From DASUGM01 sp036274055 (GTDB lineage Bacteria; Acidobacteriota; Vicinamibacteria; Vicinamibacterales; SCN-69-37): DNA of 8,715 bases. Of the stretch, positions 1-7,171 are shown one piece after another. How positions within the stretch are numbered: position 1 is the stretch's first letter; each line of letters opens with the position of its first letter. Where the stretch lies: positions 1 through 8,715 of the forward strand of contig DASUGM010000140.1 in NCBI GenBank assembly GCA_036274055.1, given 5' to 3'. Both the position numbers and the translations under genes were made by a program. The notes beneath the pieces were generated by a model that was not told where the DNA came from, made no database searches, and was given only the letters and a program-made list of their open reading frames with translations.

Positions 1-30
1 CGAACTCCCGAAGTTCCGAACGCTAGAACC

Positions 31-645
31 TCACAACGTCGCCGAGGCGACGTAGTCCATGTAGCGGGCGGTGTCCCTGGCGACGTCCTCGCCGTGCATC
101 TGCGCGACGACGTGCAACGCCATGTCGATGCCTGCGGAGACGCCCGCCGATGTGACGATGCCGTCGTCCACGAATCGCGGCGCGGATTCAACGACGACGG
201 TGGGGTCGATCGTCTTCAACAGATCCAACGCGCTCCAGTGCGACGTCGCGCGGCGGTGCGCGAGCAGGCCGAGTTTCGCGAGCACCAGCGCGCCCGTGCA
301 GACCGAGGTCACGCGCGCCGCGCGCCCGGCGGCGGCGCGGATCCAGTCCAGGACCTCGGCGTCTTCAAGGAGCGGCCGTGTGCCGAACCCGCCAGGCACG
401 AGCAGCAGATCGATCGACGGCGCGTCGTCGAAGCAATATTCCGGGATGACCCGGAGGCCTCCGGTCGCCACGATCTCGTCGTGATATTTCGCGACCGTGA
501 AGACGTTGAACGGCGCGTTGTCGTCGGTACGCCGGCTTTCGACGCCCGGCGTCAGGCGGGTGCGCGAGAAAACCTCGAACGGACCGGCGAAGTCGAGAAC
601 TTCGACGCCGTCAAAGATCAGGATGCCGACGTTTGCAGGAGTCAC
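31..645 (-). CDS. DJ-1/PfpI family protein (isonitrile hydratase-like, class I glutamine amidotransferase fold)
   Basis: This 204-residue protein is a single DJ-1/PfpI domain. The N-terminal strand VGILIFDGVEVLDFAGPFEV carries the conserved acidic residue (D18, equivalent to the catalytic Asp of isonitrile hydratase). The nucleophile elbow SVCTGA places the likely catalytic cysteine at C116. ATSHW (H136) and the GVSAGIDMALH segment near residues 168-178 are typical of the PfpI_2/AraC-type amidotransferase group. Most relatives of this kind are AraC-like regulators of about 320 residues; here the helix-turn-helix half is absent, so this is a stand-alone enzyme-like member, probably cytoplasmic, with unknown substrate. 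The start is GTG, chosen because the family begins just before this strand; no good Shine-Dalgarno site precedes it. It begins 12 bases after the patatin stop codon, so co-transcription is likely. The family call is secure; isonitrile hydratase activity is only one possibility. Confidence 0.9.
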   Translation of the reverse strand: MTPANVGILIFDGVEVLDFAGPFEVFSRTRLTPGVESRRTDDNAPFNVFTVAKYHDEIVATGGLRVIPEYCFDDAPSIDLLLVPGGFGTRPLLEDAEVLDWIRAAAGRAARVTSVCTGALVLAKLGLLAHRRATSHWSALDLLKTIDPTVVVESAPRFVDDGIVTSAGVSAGIDMALHVVAQMHGEDVARDTARYMDYVASATL

Positions 646-657
646 GCCGACAGATCA

Positions 658-1824
658 TTACACGCCGGTCGCCGGATAGGGGAAGCCGGCCGGCGCCGGA
701 GCGGTGGTCACCACATGTCGGCGCATACCGGCGTCGCAGACCGCATAGCCCCAGTTGATCAGCCGCTCCTGCCGGTTCGCGTCCAGGCGCTGAAGACGCG
801 TCTTGGTTTCAGCCAACTCCGTGGTGCGCGCCAGCGGGCAGGCCATCGCCGTCGCCAGCTGGTAGTCGGCGATATCGGTGCGGATACCCCAGTAGGTACC
901 GTGTCGTTCCCCGGCTTCGAACGAGCCGATCACCTGACGCGCGCGGAGACTGCGGACCTGGTTGTCGATGATTTCGTTGATGCGGATCGAGTGCCTGGCC
1001 CAGTCGCCCTTCGGTTCCTCCTGCGGCGCCATCTTGCCGCCGCCGTTGCTGACCAGGATCGTGTCGTAGCGCTTCCACGCGGTCTCGAGGCCGAGGTTGT
1101 CGTAGACGCCGCCGTCGGAGAGCACCACGTCGGTGAGGTACGGCGCGCGATGCAGATCTTCGCCGCCGCTCTGCACCCACGCCGCAGCGTCGAACTCCAA
1201 GTGCACCGGCGAGAGCACCGGCGGAAAGGCCGATGACGCCGTCACCGCCAGCGCCAGATCCAACGTCGGATTCCGGATCATCCCGAGCCGGAAGTCGGCG
1301 ATGAACGGACGCGAGAAACGGAACAGCGCGCCGGTCTGGACGTTGGTCGCGTTGATCACGAATCGCGGCGGGTCGGGCGGCAGATCCTGCAGCGTGGCGT
1401 TGCCGAAGAGATGCTTCCGGTAAGCGTCGGCGATGCGCTCGCTGATCGAACCGGGCATCAGCAGTCCGCCGAGGATCGCGCCTTCGTCGATGGTCCTGCT
1501 CGCCAGGGCGCGAATCGGATCGATGACTTCGGCGACCAGGTTGCGGGCGACGCCGCCGGCGTCGAAACCCAGACGCGACCAGCGCAGGCCGAGCAGAGCG
1601 GCGATGATCGAACCACCGGACACCGACGAGACGCGATTCAGCTTCGGAAGAAACCCAAGCTCGGACAGCCGCCAGATCGCGCCGGCGTGAAAGAGCATCG
1701 CGCGGTAGCCGCCGCCGGAGAGACAGAGCGCGATTCCCGGCTCCGGACCGGCCGGAGCCTCCGGGTCCGCGCCGGCGGCCGGGCTGAGGGGAGATTTGCG
1801 TTCGAGTTGATTGTCGTGCGGCAT
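658..1824 (-). CDS. Patatin-like phospholipase/acyl hydrolase
   Basis: This 388-residue protein is a patatin-fold lipid acyl hydrolase, expected to cleave ester bonds with a Ser-Asp dyad. The oxyanion-hole loop is SGGGYRA (G37-R41). The nucleophile elbow is SSVSGGS, with S69 as the probable nucleophile. The catalytic Asp is D237 in LSDGGVYDNLGLE. ASSAFPP (196-202) is the usual structural motif between them. The first 30 residues are proline- and alanine-rich and look disordered rather than like a signal peptide, and I see no membrane segment, so a cytoplasmic location is likely. The ATG at 1822-1824 opens the frame but has only a GGGG run directly before it. The DJ-1-type gene follows after 12 bases. 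Upstream lies a 188-base gap holding an inverted-repeat element. The physiological lipid substrate cannot be read from the sequence. Confidence 0.93.
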   Translation of the reverse strand: MPHDNQLERKSPLSPAAGADPEAPAGPEPGIALCLSGGGYRAMLFHAGAIWRLSELGFLPKLNRVSSVSGGSIIAALLGLRWSRLGFDAGGVARNLVAEVIDPIRALASRTIDEGAILGGLLMPGSISERIADAYRKHLFGNATLQDLPPDPPRFVINATNVQTGALFRFSRPFIADFRLGMIRNPTLDLALAVTASSAFPPVLSPVHLEFDAAAWVQSGGEDLHRAPYLTDVVLSDGGVYDNLGLETAWKRYDTILVSNGGGKMAPQEEPKGDWARHSIRINEIIDNQVRSLRARQVIGSFEAGERHGTYWGIRTDIADYQLATAMACPLARTTELAETKTRLQRLDANRQERLINWGYAVCDAGMRRHVVTTAPAPAGFPYPATGV

Positions 1825-1861
1825 GCCCCGTTAGACGGACAGCCCGAGTCAGCTTACGTCG

Positions 1862-1883
1862 ACGAGTCTCACGAGGAGCGGGT
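1862..1883 (+). repeat. Left arm of 22-base inverted repeat
   Basis: The arm begins ACGAGTCTCA and ends GAGGAGCGGGT. It is complementary to 1989-2010 at 21 of 22 positions; the one mismatch is at the eleventh base. Confidence 0.85.
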
Positions 1884-1988
1884 CAGCCAAGAGCCGACCC
1901 CTGTGGCATCCGTCCGGTTCCGTCTACGAAAGGGACGATACCAGTCTGCCCGCCGGGCACCCACCCAACAGGCCTAAACCCAGAGCCA

Positions 1989-2010
1989 ACCCGCTCCTCT
2001 TGAGACTCGT
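1989..2010 (-). repeat. Right arm of 22-base inverted repeat
   Basis: This is the inverted partner of 1862-1883. It ends two bases from the TAA stop of the DUF349 gene, so the stem would form directly behind the terminating ribosome in that gene's mRNA. Confidence 0.85.
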
Positions 2011-2012
2011 GC

Positions 2013-5000
2013 TTACACTGACGCTGTCTGCTCGCGGCGAGCATTGCGATCGTGCTGCCGATCGCCGCGAGGCCGTTCCCGATCGTGACCGCGATCGCCG
2101 CGATCGCGATCGTTGCGGTGGCGATCGCCGCCGCCGCGCGGTGGTTCGGCGCCGCCGGCGCGGCGCTCGCTGTTGCCGCCGCCGTGCTGCCGCACCTTGT
2201 CCATGACGCGCCGCGACGCTTCGCGGAAGCGAGCTTCGAGCGTCTGCGCTTCCGGTGCCGTCGTCGGCGCCAGGCGCTGCCACGCCGCCTGGGCCTCTTT
2301 CAACGTCTCGCCGGCGGCGCGCCACTTCGCGTCTTCGGTGTTGCGTCCGCCCATCGCGTTGCTGGCGAGCGCATTCCTGAGACGGGCGGCGAGCAATTCG
2401 GTTTGCGAGAGCGCCTGCTTGTGCGCCGGCTCGCGGACTTCGTCGAGCAGCGACTCGACGCGCGCGACGAGCTTTTCCATCCGCTGGATGACCAGCGCCG
2501 GATCCAGATCGGTGCCCTTGAATGCGTCCGGCCGCTGTTCGACGATCCGCGCGAGCGCGGCCTGCCAGCGGTCGGTGAGCGCCTTCATGCCGGCGCCGGG
2601 GATCGGCACCGCGCGGTTGAAGGCGTTGCGCACGGTCTGCACGCGTTCGGCGAGATCCGAGATCGGCTCGGCGCCATCGGCCGCGATCAGGCCCTCGAGT
2701 TCCACCACCATGACTTCACGCTCGGCGAGTTTGTCCTGCAGCGCGATCTCGTGGCGGTTGTGATAACGCTCGAAGAACTTGTCGGCGGCGGCACGGAAGC
2801 GCGTCCAGACGACGTCGGACTTGTTGCGGCGCACCGGCCCGACGGTCTTCCAGTCGGCCTGGAGTTTCTTCATCTCCGCTGCCGCGTTGTCCCAATCGGT
2901 CGATTCGGCCAGCGCCTCGGCGCGTTCGCAGAAGGATTCCTTCTTCGCGAGGTTGTCGGTCCAGACCTTCTTGCGCTCGGTCAGATCCTCGCGGCGTCGC
3001 GCGAAGAACGTGTTGCTGGCGGTGCGGAAGCGCTGCGACAATTCGCGGCCGGATTCACGGGCCACCGGTCCGAGCGCCTGCCAGGCCGTCTGCAGCTCCT
3101 GGAAGCGCGCCGCGGCCTTGCCCCAGTCCTGCGAGTTGGCGAGTGCTTCGGCTTCGGTGACGATCGCGTGCTTGTGCTCGAGCGCGGCGGCGCGCTCCTC
3201 GCGCATCTTGACGAAGTAAACCTCGCAGCGGCTGCGGATGAAATCGGTGGCGGTGCGGAAGCGATCCCACAGGCGCTGGGCGACGTTGCGCGGCGCCTCG
3301 GCGACTTCCTGCCACTTGGCGTGCAGCTCGCGGAGCGCCTTGGCGGTCGCGGCGAGATCCGAATCCTTCTTCGCTTCGTCGTCGGCCTTGAGCGAGGCGA
3401 CGATCGCTTCGGCCATCGCAATCAGCTGCTCCTGGCGCTGGGCGTTGGCGAAGCGGCGCCAGTCGTCCATCTCGCGGAGGTCCTTGACCCGCGGCGCGAT
3501 CGCTTCCTGCAGCGTGCGCAGCCGTCCGGCGGCGTCGCTGACGTCCTTGTTGTCGACACCCTGCGCGGCATCGAGGCCGGCGCCGATGTCGCGCATCAGC
3601 CGCTCGCCTTCGCGCAGCGTGATCGCCTCGGCGTCCGCGGCGCGTTTGGCGCGATCGATCAGCCGCTGCAGCAGCGCCGCGAGATCCTGCTTCGCTTTTT
3701 CGACCGCCTGCATGGCCTCGGCCTCGCGCGCCGTAAACACGGCGGCGACGGCGTCGAGCCGGGCGACGAGATCGTCGGCCGGGCGGCGGGCGTCGGAAAG
3801 GATGGCGGTCAAGCCGCGTGCGTCACGGCTGAGCGTCTGCCAACGGGCCGCGGCAGCGGTGCGGTCGTCTTGCGACGGCAACGTCTCCGCGTCGACGACC
3901 AGCGCGTCCAGTGACGCACGGGTCTCGGCCAGCTTCGCGCCCATTTCGTGCCGCTTCCGGCACGCGGCGACCGCCAAGGCGAAACGCTCTGCCAGTCGGT
4001 CAGCCTCCGGGCCGTTGCCGACGAGCGGCAGAAGCGAACGCCACTCTTCTTCCAGTGGAGCCAGCTGCTCCAGGATGTCATCGCCGTCGAGCGCTTCGAC
4101 GCTCAGGCACAGCGTGTCTCGGGTCGCAATCGCCTCGGCCCGGGCGCGCGCCAGTTCCGCGGCTTCCTCGGCCTCGCGTTCGCGTCTGGCAATCGCGCTC
4201 TCGGCGTCACGGACGCCCTGCGCGAACCGATCGGCGGACGCCGGCGCGGACTGCTCGAGGGCGCGCCAGGCGTCGGTCACGCGCGACAGTTCCGCGCGCG
4301 CCGCGGCCGCATCGGCGATGCCGGCAATCTTTTCCACCGCGTCGCACAGCGACGCTTCACGGCGACGACGGTCGTCTTCGGCGGCGCGGCGAGCGGCCTC
4401 GGCAGTTTCGATGTCTTGAATCATGGTGCGTGCCCGCTTGCTGACCGCTTTCTGCTGCGCGCGCGTTTCGATCGACCGCAACTGCGCGAGATCCGGCGCG
4501 CCCGCGGCGACGCGTTCGAACGCCGCCACCGCGACGTCCTTGTGTTCGGCGTTGAGCGCGATGTCGAGCAGCGTCTCGGCGTCACTGACCCGGGCGAGCG
4601 CCGCCGCGGCGGTAGCTTCATGCCTCGCATGGCGTGCGACCGCACCGAGCGCGCGGGCATCGGTCAGGCGCGCGAGCGCCTCAGCGCGAACTTCGTCGGC
4701 CGCGTCGCTCTTGGCGAGCGTCGAGAGCCGCTTGGCGTCGACGATCGCCCGAGCCGCGGCCAGCGCGTCCGCGCTGGAACCGCCGGCGATCGCGAGCAGG
4801 CGGTCGGCGGCCCGGTCACGGGCTTCGGCGTCGGTGTCCCCGGTCGCGATGCGGCCGAGCGTCGCGGCGTCGTCGATCCGAGCCGCCGCGGCACGCCGGA
4901 CCCGGGCATCCGCGTCGGTCTCCGCCAGCACTGCCAGTTCGATCGGGTCCTCGAGTTCACGGAGGGCGTCGAGGCGAACCGCGGCGTCAGCGTGCTTCCA

Positions 5001-5036
5001 ACGAGGTTGGGGTTTGAGCTTATCCAGGAATCCCAT
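2013..5036 (-). CDS. HEAT-like and DUF349 repeat protein
   Basis: This 1007-residue protein has unknown function. Residues 15-205 are short helical HEAT-like repeats (RVRRAAAARI, DARALGAVARHA). Residues 210-310 and 430-550 are charged coiled-coil helices. The C-terminal half holds DUF349 repeats: W575, W652 and W729 are each exactly 77 residues apart, and each is followed 18 residues later by the Phe of an RFR motif. W919 with F937 is a fourth copy, and W257, W332, W399 and W824 mark degenerate ones. The tail from 950 is rich in Arg, Asp, Gly and His (RDRGDRGHDRERPRGDR) and looks disordered and nucleic-acid friendly. I chose the ATG at 5036 because MGFLDKLKPQPRWKH reads like a natural N-terminus. 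The frame stays open to a TTG at 5207, but the extra 57 codons have many A/T third positions, unlike the rest of the gene. No Shine-Dalgarno site is clear at either start. The protein is probably a cytoplasmic scaffold. Confidence 0.9.
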   Translation of the reverse strand: MGFLDKLKPQPRWKHADAAVRLDALRELEDPIELAVLAETDADARVRRAAAARIDDAATLGRIATGDTDAEARDRAADRLLAIAGGSSADALAAARAIVDAKRLSTLAKSDAADEVRAEALARLTDARALGAVARHARHEATAAAALARVSDAETLLDIALNAEHKDVAVAAFERVAAGAPDLAQLRSIETRAQQKAVSKRARTMIQDIETAEAARRAAEDDRRRREASLCDAVEKIAGIADAAAARAELSRVTDAWRALEQSAPASADRFAQGVRDAESAIARREREAEEAAELARARAEAIATRDTLCLSVEALDGDDILEQLAPLEEEWRSLLPLVGNGPEADRLAERFALAVAACRKRHEMGAKLAETRASLDALVVDAETLPSQDDRTAAAARWQTLSRDARGLTAILSDARRPADDLVARLDAVAAVFTAREAEAMQAVEKAKQDLAALLQRLIDRAKRAADAEAITLREGERLMRDIGAGLDAAQGVDNKDVSDAAGRLRTLQEAIAPRVKDLREMDDWRRFANAQRQEQLIAMAEAIVASLKADDEAKKDSDLAATAKALRELHAKWQEVAEAPRNVAQRLWDRFRTATDFIRSRCEVYFVKMREERAAALEHKHAIVTEAEALANSQDWGKAAARFQELQTAWQALGPVARESGRELSQRFRTASNTFFARRREDLTERKKVWTDNLAKKESFCERAEALAESTDWDNAAAEMKKLQADWKTVGPVRRNKSDVVWTRFRAAADKFFERYHNRHEIALQDKLAEREVMVVELEGLIAADGAEPISDLAERVQTVRNAFNRAVPIPGAGMKALTDRWQAALARIVEQRPDAFKGTDLDPALVIQRMEKLVARVESLLDEVREPAHKQALSQTELLAARLRNALASNAMGGRNTEDAKWRAAGETLKEAQAAWQRLAPTTAPEAQTLEARFREASRRVMDKVRQHGGGNSERRAGGAEPPRGGGDRHRNDRDRGDRGHDRERPRGDRQHDRNARREQTASV

Positions 5037-5189
5037 AGCCGGGGTGACCGACACATAAGGAAAGGCCATGCCGTACTGCCAGGGGGTGCGCCGGATCTTG
5101 ATGGGACTCTTTGGATCTTTACTGGTCAACAACTTACGGAGACTGACCGGTTTCCTGTCACGGCCGGTTGTGGGTCCCGGATTCGGGCA

Positions 5190-5209
5190 GGTGGATTGAG
5201 AATCCAACC
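5190..5209 (-). repeat. Short hairpin in the DUF349 leader
   Basis: On the minus strand this reads GGTTGGATTCTCAATCCACC. It can form 8 base pairs with one bulged T and a 3-base CTC loop. It overlaps the alternative TTG start at 5205-5207. It has no T-tract, so it is not a classical terminator. Any regulatory role is a guess. Confidence 0.35.
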
Positions 5210-5295
5210 ATCCTGATTTCCCGTTTTTGCGCAGGGCGCCGATTGCCGAAAGGTGGAGTGACTAGGAACTGATGTGATTAAGGTCAATTACCCAT

Positions 5296-5310
5296 AAAAC
5301 AGCGAACTGA
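5296..5310 (-). terminator. Weak candidate terminator after pepF
   Basis: Eight bases after the pepF stop, the minus strand has CAG-TTCG-CTG followed directly by TTTT. The tetraloop is of the stable UUCG type and a T-run follows, but the stem is only 3 base pairs. It may stop transcription poorly or not at all. Confidence 0.2.
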
Positions 5311-5317
5311 CCGCGTC

Positions 5318-7138
5318 CTAGATAAGCTCCTCGAGCCGTCCGACCAACCCCTCAAGCTGATCGACAACCGCCTGGACCGTTTCGGGCTGGCTGAGATCGA
5401 CGCCGGCGTTCTTGAGCAGCGTCATCGGATGGTCGTTCCCGCCGGCGGCGAGCAGCTCGAGATAGCGGTCGCGGGCTGCCGTGCGCGTCGGCTCGGCGCC
5501 GGCCATGATCTCGCCGGCGATCTTGGCCGCCGACGCAAAGCAGGTCGCGTATTGATAGACGTAGTACGGCGTGTTGTAAAAGTGCGGGATCCGCGCCCAG
5601 GTGATCGGCGTCAGCGGCTCGAGATCGACAGCGTCGCCGTAGTAGGCGTCGAACCGCTCTTTGTAGAGCGTGTTGAGCACATCGGCGGTGATTGACTCGT
5701 CGCTTTCGACGCGCGTGTGCGCCGCCAGCTCGAAATCCGCGAACAGCACCTGCGTGTAGAACGTGCTGGTGATGTTGTCGATCGCGTGCTGGAGCAGGAC
5801 CATCCGTTCTTCGCGATCGGTGACGCGCTGCAGCAGGTGCTCGAGCAACAGCGCCTCGGAGAGCGTCGAGGGCACTTCGGCGACGAAGATCGTGTAGTCG
5901 GAGTAGACGAACGGCTGCCGCTCGTGCGACAGCATCGTGTGCATCGAGTGGCCCATCTCATGCGCCAGGGTGAACACGTCGTCGAGCGTGTCGGCCCAGT
6001 TCATCAGCATGTAGGGGTGGACGCCGTAGACCGGCGCCGAGTAGGCGCCGCTGCGTTTGCCGTCGTTTTCGTAGACGTCAATCCAGCGCTCGCGGAAGCC
6101 GCGCCACATCCGCGCCTGATAGTCCGGGCCGAGCGGCGCGACCGCGGTGACAATCGACTCGAGCACGTCGGAATAGTTGTAGCGGCGGTCCCATTCGACG
6201 ATCGGAATCGAGAAGTCGTAGGGGCAGTAGCGATCGAGCTTGAGCGCCTTGCGGCGGAGCTTGTGGTAGCGCTGCAGGGGCGCGACGCCGGCGCGCGTCG
6301 CCGCAATCAGGTTGTCGACCACCGAGCGCGGGATGGCGTTGCCGTGCAGCGCGGCGTCGAGCGTCGTCTTGTAGCCGCGGGCGCGGGCGTGAAACCAGTC
6401 GCGCTGGCAGATCGCGTGATAGAGCGTCGCGTAGGTGTTGAGCGACTTGTCGTAGGTGCCGTAATGGGCGAGGAACGAGGCGCGGCGGTCGGCCTGCTGG
6501 CGATTGGTGGCGAGTACGGCGCGGTACTGGCCGTACGACATGGTCACCTTTTCGCCGGTGCTCAGCGTCACTTCCGGAAACTTCGCGTCGGCGGTCGACA
6601 GCGCGAGGTAGGCTTCACTCGGCGAGCCTGACAAGCGCGACGACAACGACATCAGCCGTTCGCCGGCCTCGTCGAGCACGTGCTCCTGCTGCCGGTAGAC
6701 CTCCTCGATGGCGAAACGATAGACCGCGAGTTCGGCGTTGGCGTTCATCCAGCCGCGGACGGTCTCGACGGGAATGGTCAGCAACTCCGGACTGAACCAT
6801 GATGTCGCTTCCTGCCACCGCGCCATCAGCGCCTGAACCTGCTGCTTGCGGGCGTTGACGTCGTTGTCGCGCTGGTCTTCGTCGTACTTCAACGACGGGA
6901 AGAAATAGACCTTGTAGGCGAGTTGGCCGAGCTGGTCGTTGAGCCGGAACGCCATCAGCAACCGGTCCGCGCCGGAGGCCAGCGTCCCCTTGAGCGCGGC
7001 GTACTCGCCAATCAGGGCCTCGAGCTGTTTGCGGGCTCCGTCCCACGAGGACCAGTCTGGATAGATGTCCGAGAGGTCCCATTTGTTGGCCTCATCGATC
7101 TCGGCGCGGACTCGGGGGCGGGGGACGGACGACGACAT
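5318..7138 (-). CDS. pepF: Oligoendopeptidase F (M3 family zinc metallopeptidase)
   Basis: This 606-residue protein matches the usual PepF length of about 600. It is a cytoplasmic zinc endopeptidase that cuts short oligopeptides, giving a role in peptide recycling. The zinc site is HEMGH (H393, E394, H397), inside AHEMGHSMHTMLS. The third ligand is probably E421 in FVAEVPSTLSEALL, 24 residues after H397, the spacing expected for M3 enzymes. The C-terminal HFYNTPYYVYQYATCFASA segment (519-537) is the conserved Tyr-rich substrate-binding helix. The N-terminus (WDLSDIYPDW) is typical of the family, and no signal peptide is present. The ATG at 7136-7138 is preceded by GGAG only one base away, too close to act as a normal ribosome site; a TATGAT box lies just upstream, so a leaderless mRNA is possible. 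The four-helix-bundle gene ends 33 bases upstream on the same strand. Confidence 0.95.
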   Translation of the reverse strand: MSSSVPRPRVRAEIDEANKWDLSDIYPDWSSWDGARKQLEALIGEYAALKGTLASGADRLLMAFRLNDQLGQLAYKVYFFPSLKYDEDQRDNDVNARKQQVQALMARWQEATSWFSPELLTIPVETVRGWMNANAELAVYRFAIEEVYRQQEHVLDEAGERLMSLSSRLSGSPSEAYLALSTADAKFPEVTLSTGEKVTMSYGQYRAVLATNRQQADRRASFLAHYGTYDKSLNTYATLYHAICQRDWFHARARGYKTTLDAALHGNAIPRSVVDNLIAATRAGVAPLQRYHKLRRKALKLDRYCPYDFSIPIVEWDRRYNYSDVLESIVTAVAPLGPDYQARMWRGFRERWIDVYENDGKRSGAYSAPVYGVHPYMLMNWADTLDDVFTLAHEMGHSMHTMLSHERQPFVYSDYTIFVAEVPSTLSEALLLEHLLQRVTDREERMVLLQHAIDNITSTFYTQVLFADFELAAHTRVESDESITADVLNTLYKERFDAYYGDAVDLEPLTPITWARIPHFYNTPYYVYQYATCFASAAKIAGEIMAGAEPTRTAARDRYLELLAAGGNDHPMTLLKNAGVDLSQPETVQAVVDQLEGLVGRLEELI

Positions 7139-7144
7139 GCTCCG

Positions 7145-7150
7145 ATCATA
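7145..7150 (-). promoter_or_regulatory. Candidate -10 box (TATGAT) for pepF
   Basis: TATGAT on the minus strand matches 5 of 6 bases of the -10 consensus and sits in the 33-base gap before pepF. Six bases separate it from the ATG, so transcription would begin at or next to the start codon. No TTGACA-like -35 is seen 16 to 18 bases upstream, where the four-helix-bundle gene ends. Confidence 0.35.
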
Positions 7151-7171
7151 TCTAGGGCTGTGCGTGGGGCG

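Larger units (their letters stand above)
1858..2010. mobile_element. MITE-like or structured-RNA element with 22-base terminal inverted repeats
   Basis: This segment fills most of the gap between the DUF349 stop and the patatin start and has no coding potential that I accept. Its ends (1862-1883 and 1989-2010) are inverted copies matching at 21 of 22 bases. GCTTAC occurs at 1852-1857 and again at 2011-2016, which could be a 6-base target duplication, although the left copy is 4 bases outside the repeat arm. Read on the minus strand, the interior can fold further: CCTGT with ACAGG, a TGCCC/GGGCA hairpin, and a 10-bp GGTATCGTCC stem. No T-run follows on either side, so it is not a standard intrinsic terminator. 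A small non-autonomous insertion and a structured 3' UTR or small RNA are both open. Confidence 0.5.
5037..5317. other. Intergenic region between pepF and the DUF349 gene
   Basis: These 281 bases hold no supported gene. The part from about 5262 to 5305 is AT-richer than the surroundings and is the likeliest place for the DUF349 promoter on the minus strand, but I found no convincing -35/-10 pair. The part nearest the DUF349 gene is an open continuation of its frame back to a TTG at 5207, with mixed third positions that look non-coding; it may be a transcribed leader. It contains a small hairpin at 5190-5209 and a CCCG/CGGG hairpin next to it. Confidence 0.5.

Noticed and set aside
2..22. Hairpin after the DJ-1 gene as a terminator
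   Set aside because: GAACT/AGTTC gives only a 5-bp stem with an overlapping GTTC/GAAC alternative, and no T-run is visible before the window ends.
1600..1640. Patatin nucleophile elbow SVSGG instead of GxSGG as a sign of an inactive enzyme
   Set aside because: The SSVSGGS form is usual in this bacterial patatin subgroup, and the Ser, the Asp and the oxyanion loop are all present.
2091..2128. Cluster of GCGATCGC octamers resembling the HIP1 palindrome of cyanobacteria
   Set aside because: Three copies lie in 38 bases, but they fall in codons for the Arg-Asp-rich tail, where repeated CGC and GAT/GAC codons create them. No other dense cluster was noticed and nothing else suggests cyanobacteria.
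2052..3914. Long plus-strand open frame of 620 codons opposite the DUF349 gene
   Set aside because: It is an antisense shadow of a GC-rich gene whose third positions are almost all G or C. Its translation is rich in Arg, Ala and Gly with no recognisable domain. The same holds for 3948-5216, 3238-4419 and 94-1236 on the plus strand and for 7926-8384 on the minus strand.
5037..5207. TTG start extending the DUF349 protein to 1064 residues
   Set aside because: The extra codons have about one third A/T in third position, unlike the gene body, and MGFLDKLKPQPRWKH looks like the natural N-terminus. Kept as a finding rather than as the gene start.
5259..5287. TTGACC (5282-5287, minus) with TAGTCA 17 bases on as the DUF349 promoter
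   Set aside because: The -35 is good, but the -10 matches only the first two bases of TATAAT. A second TTGACC at 5124-5129 has an even poorer -10.
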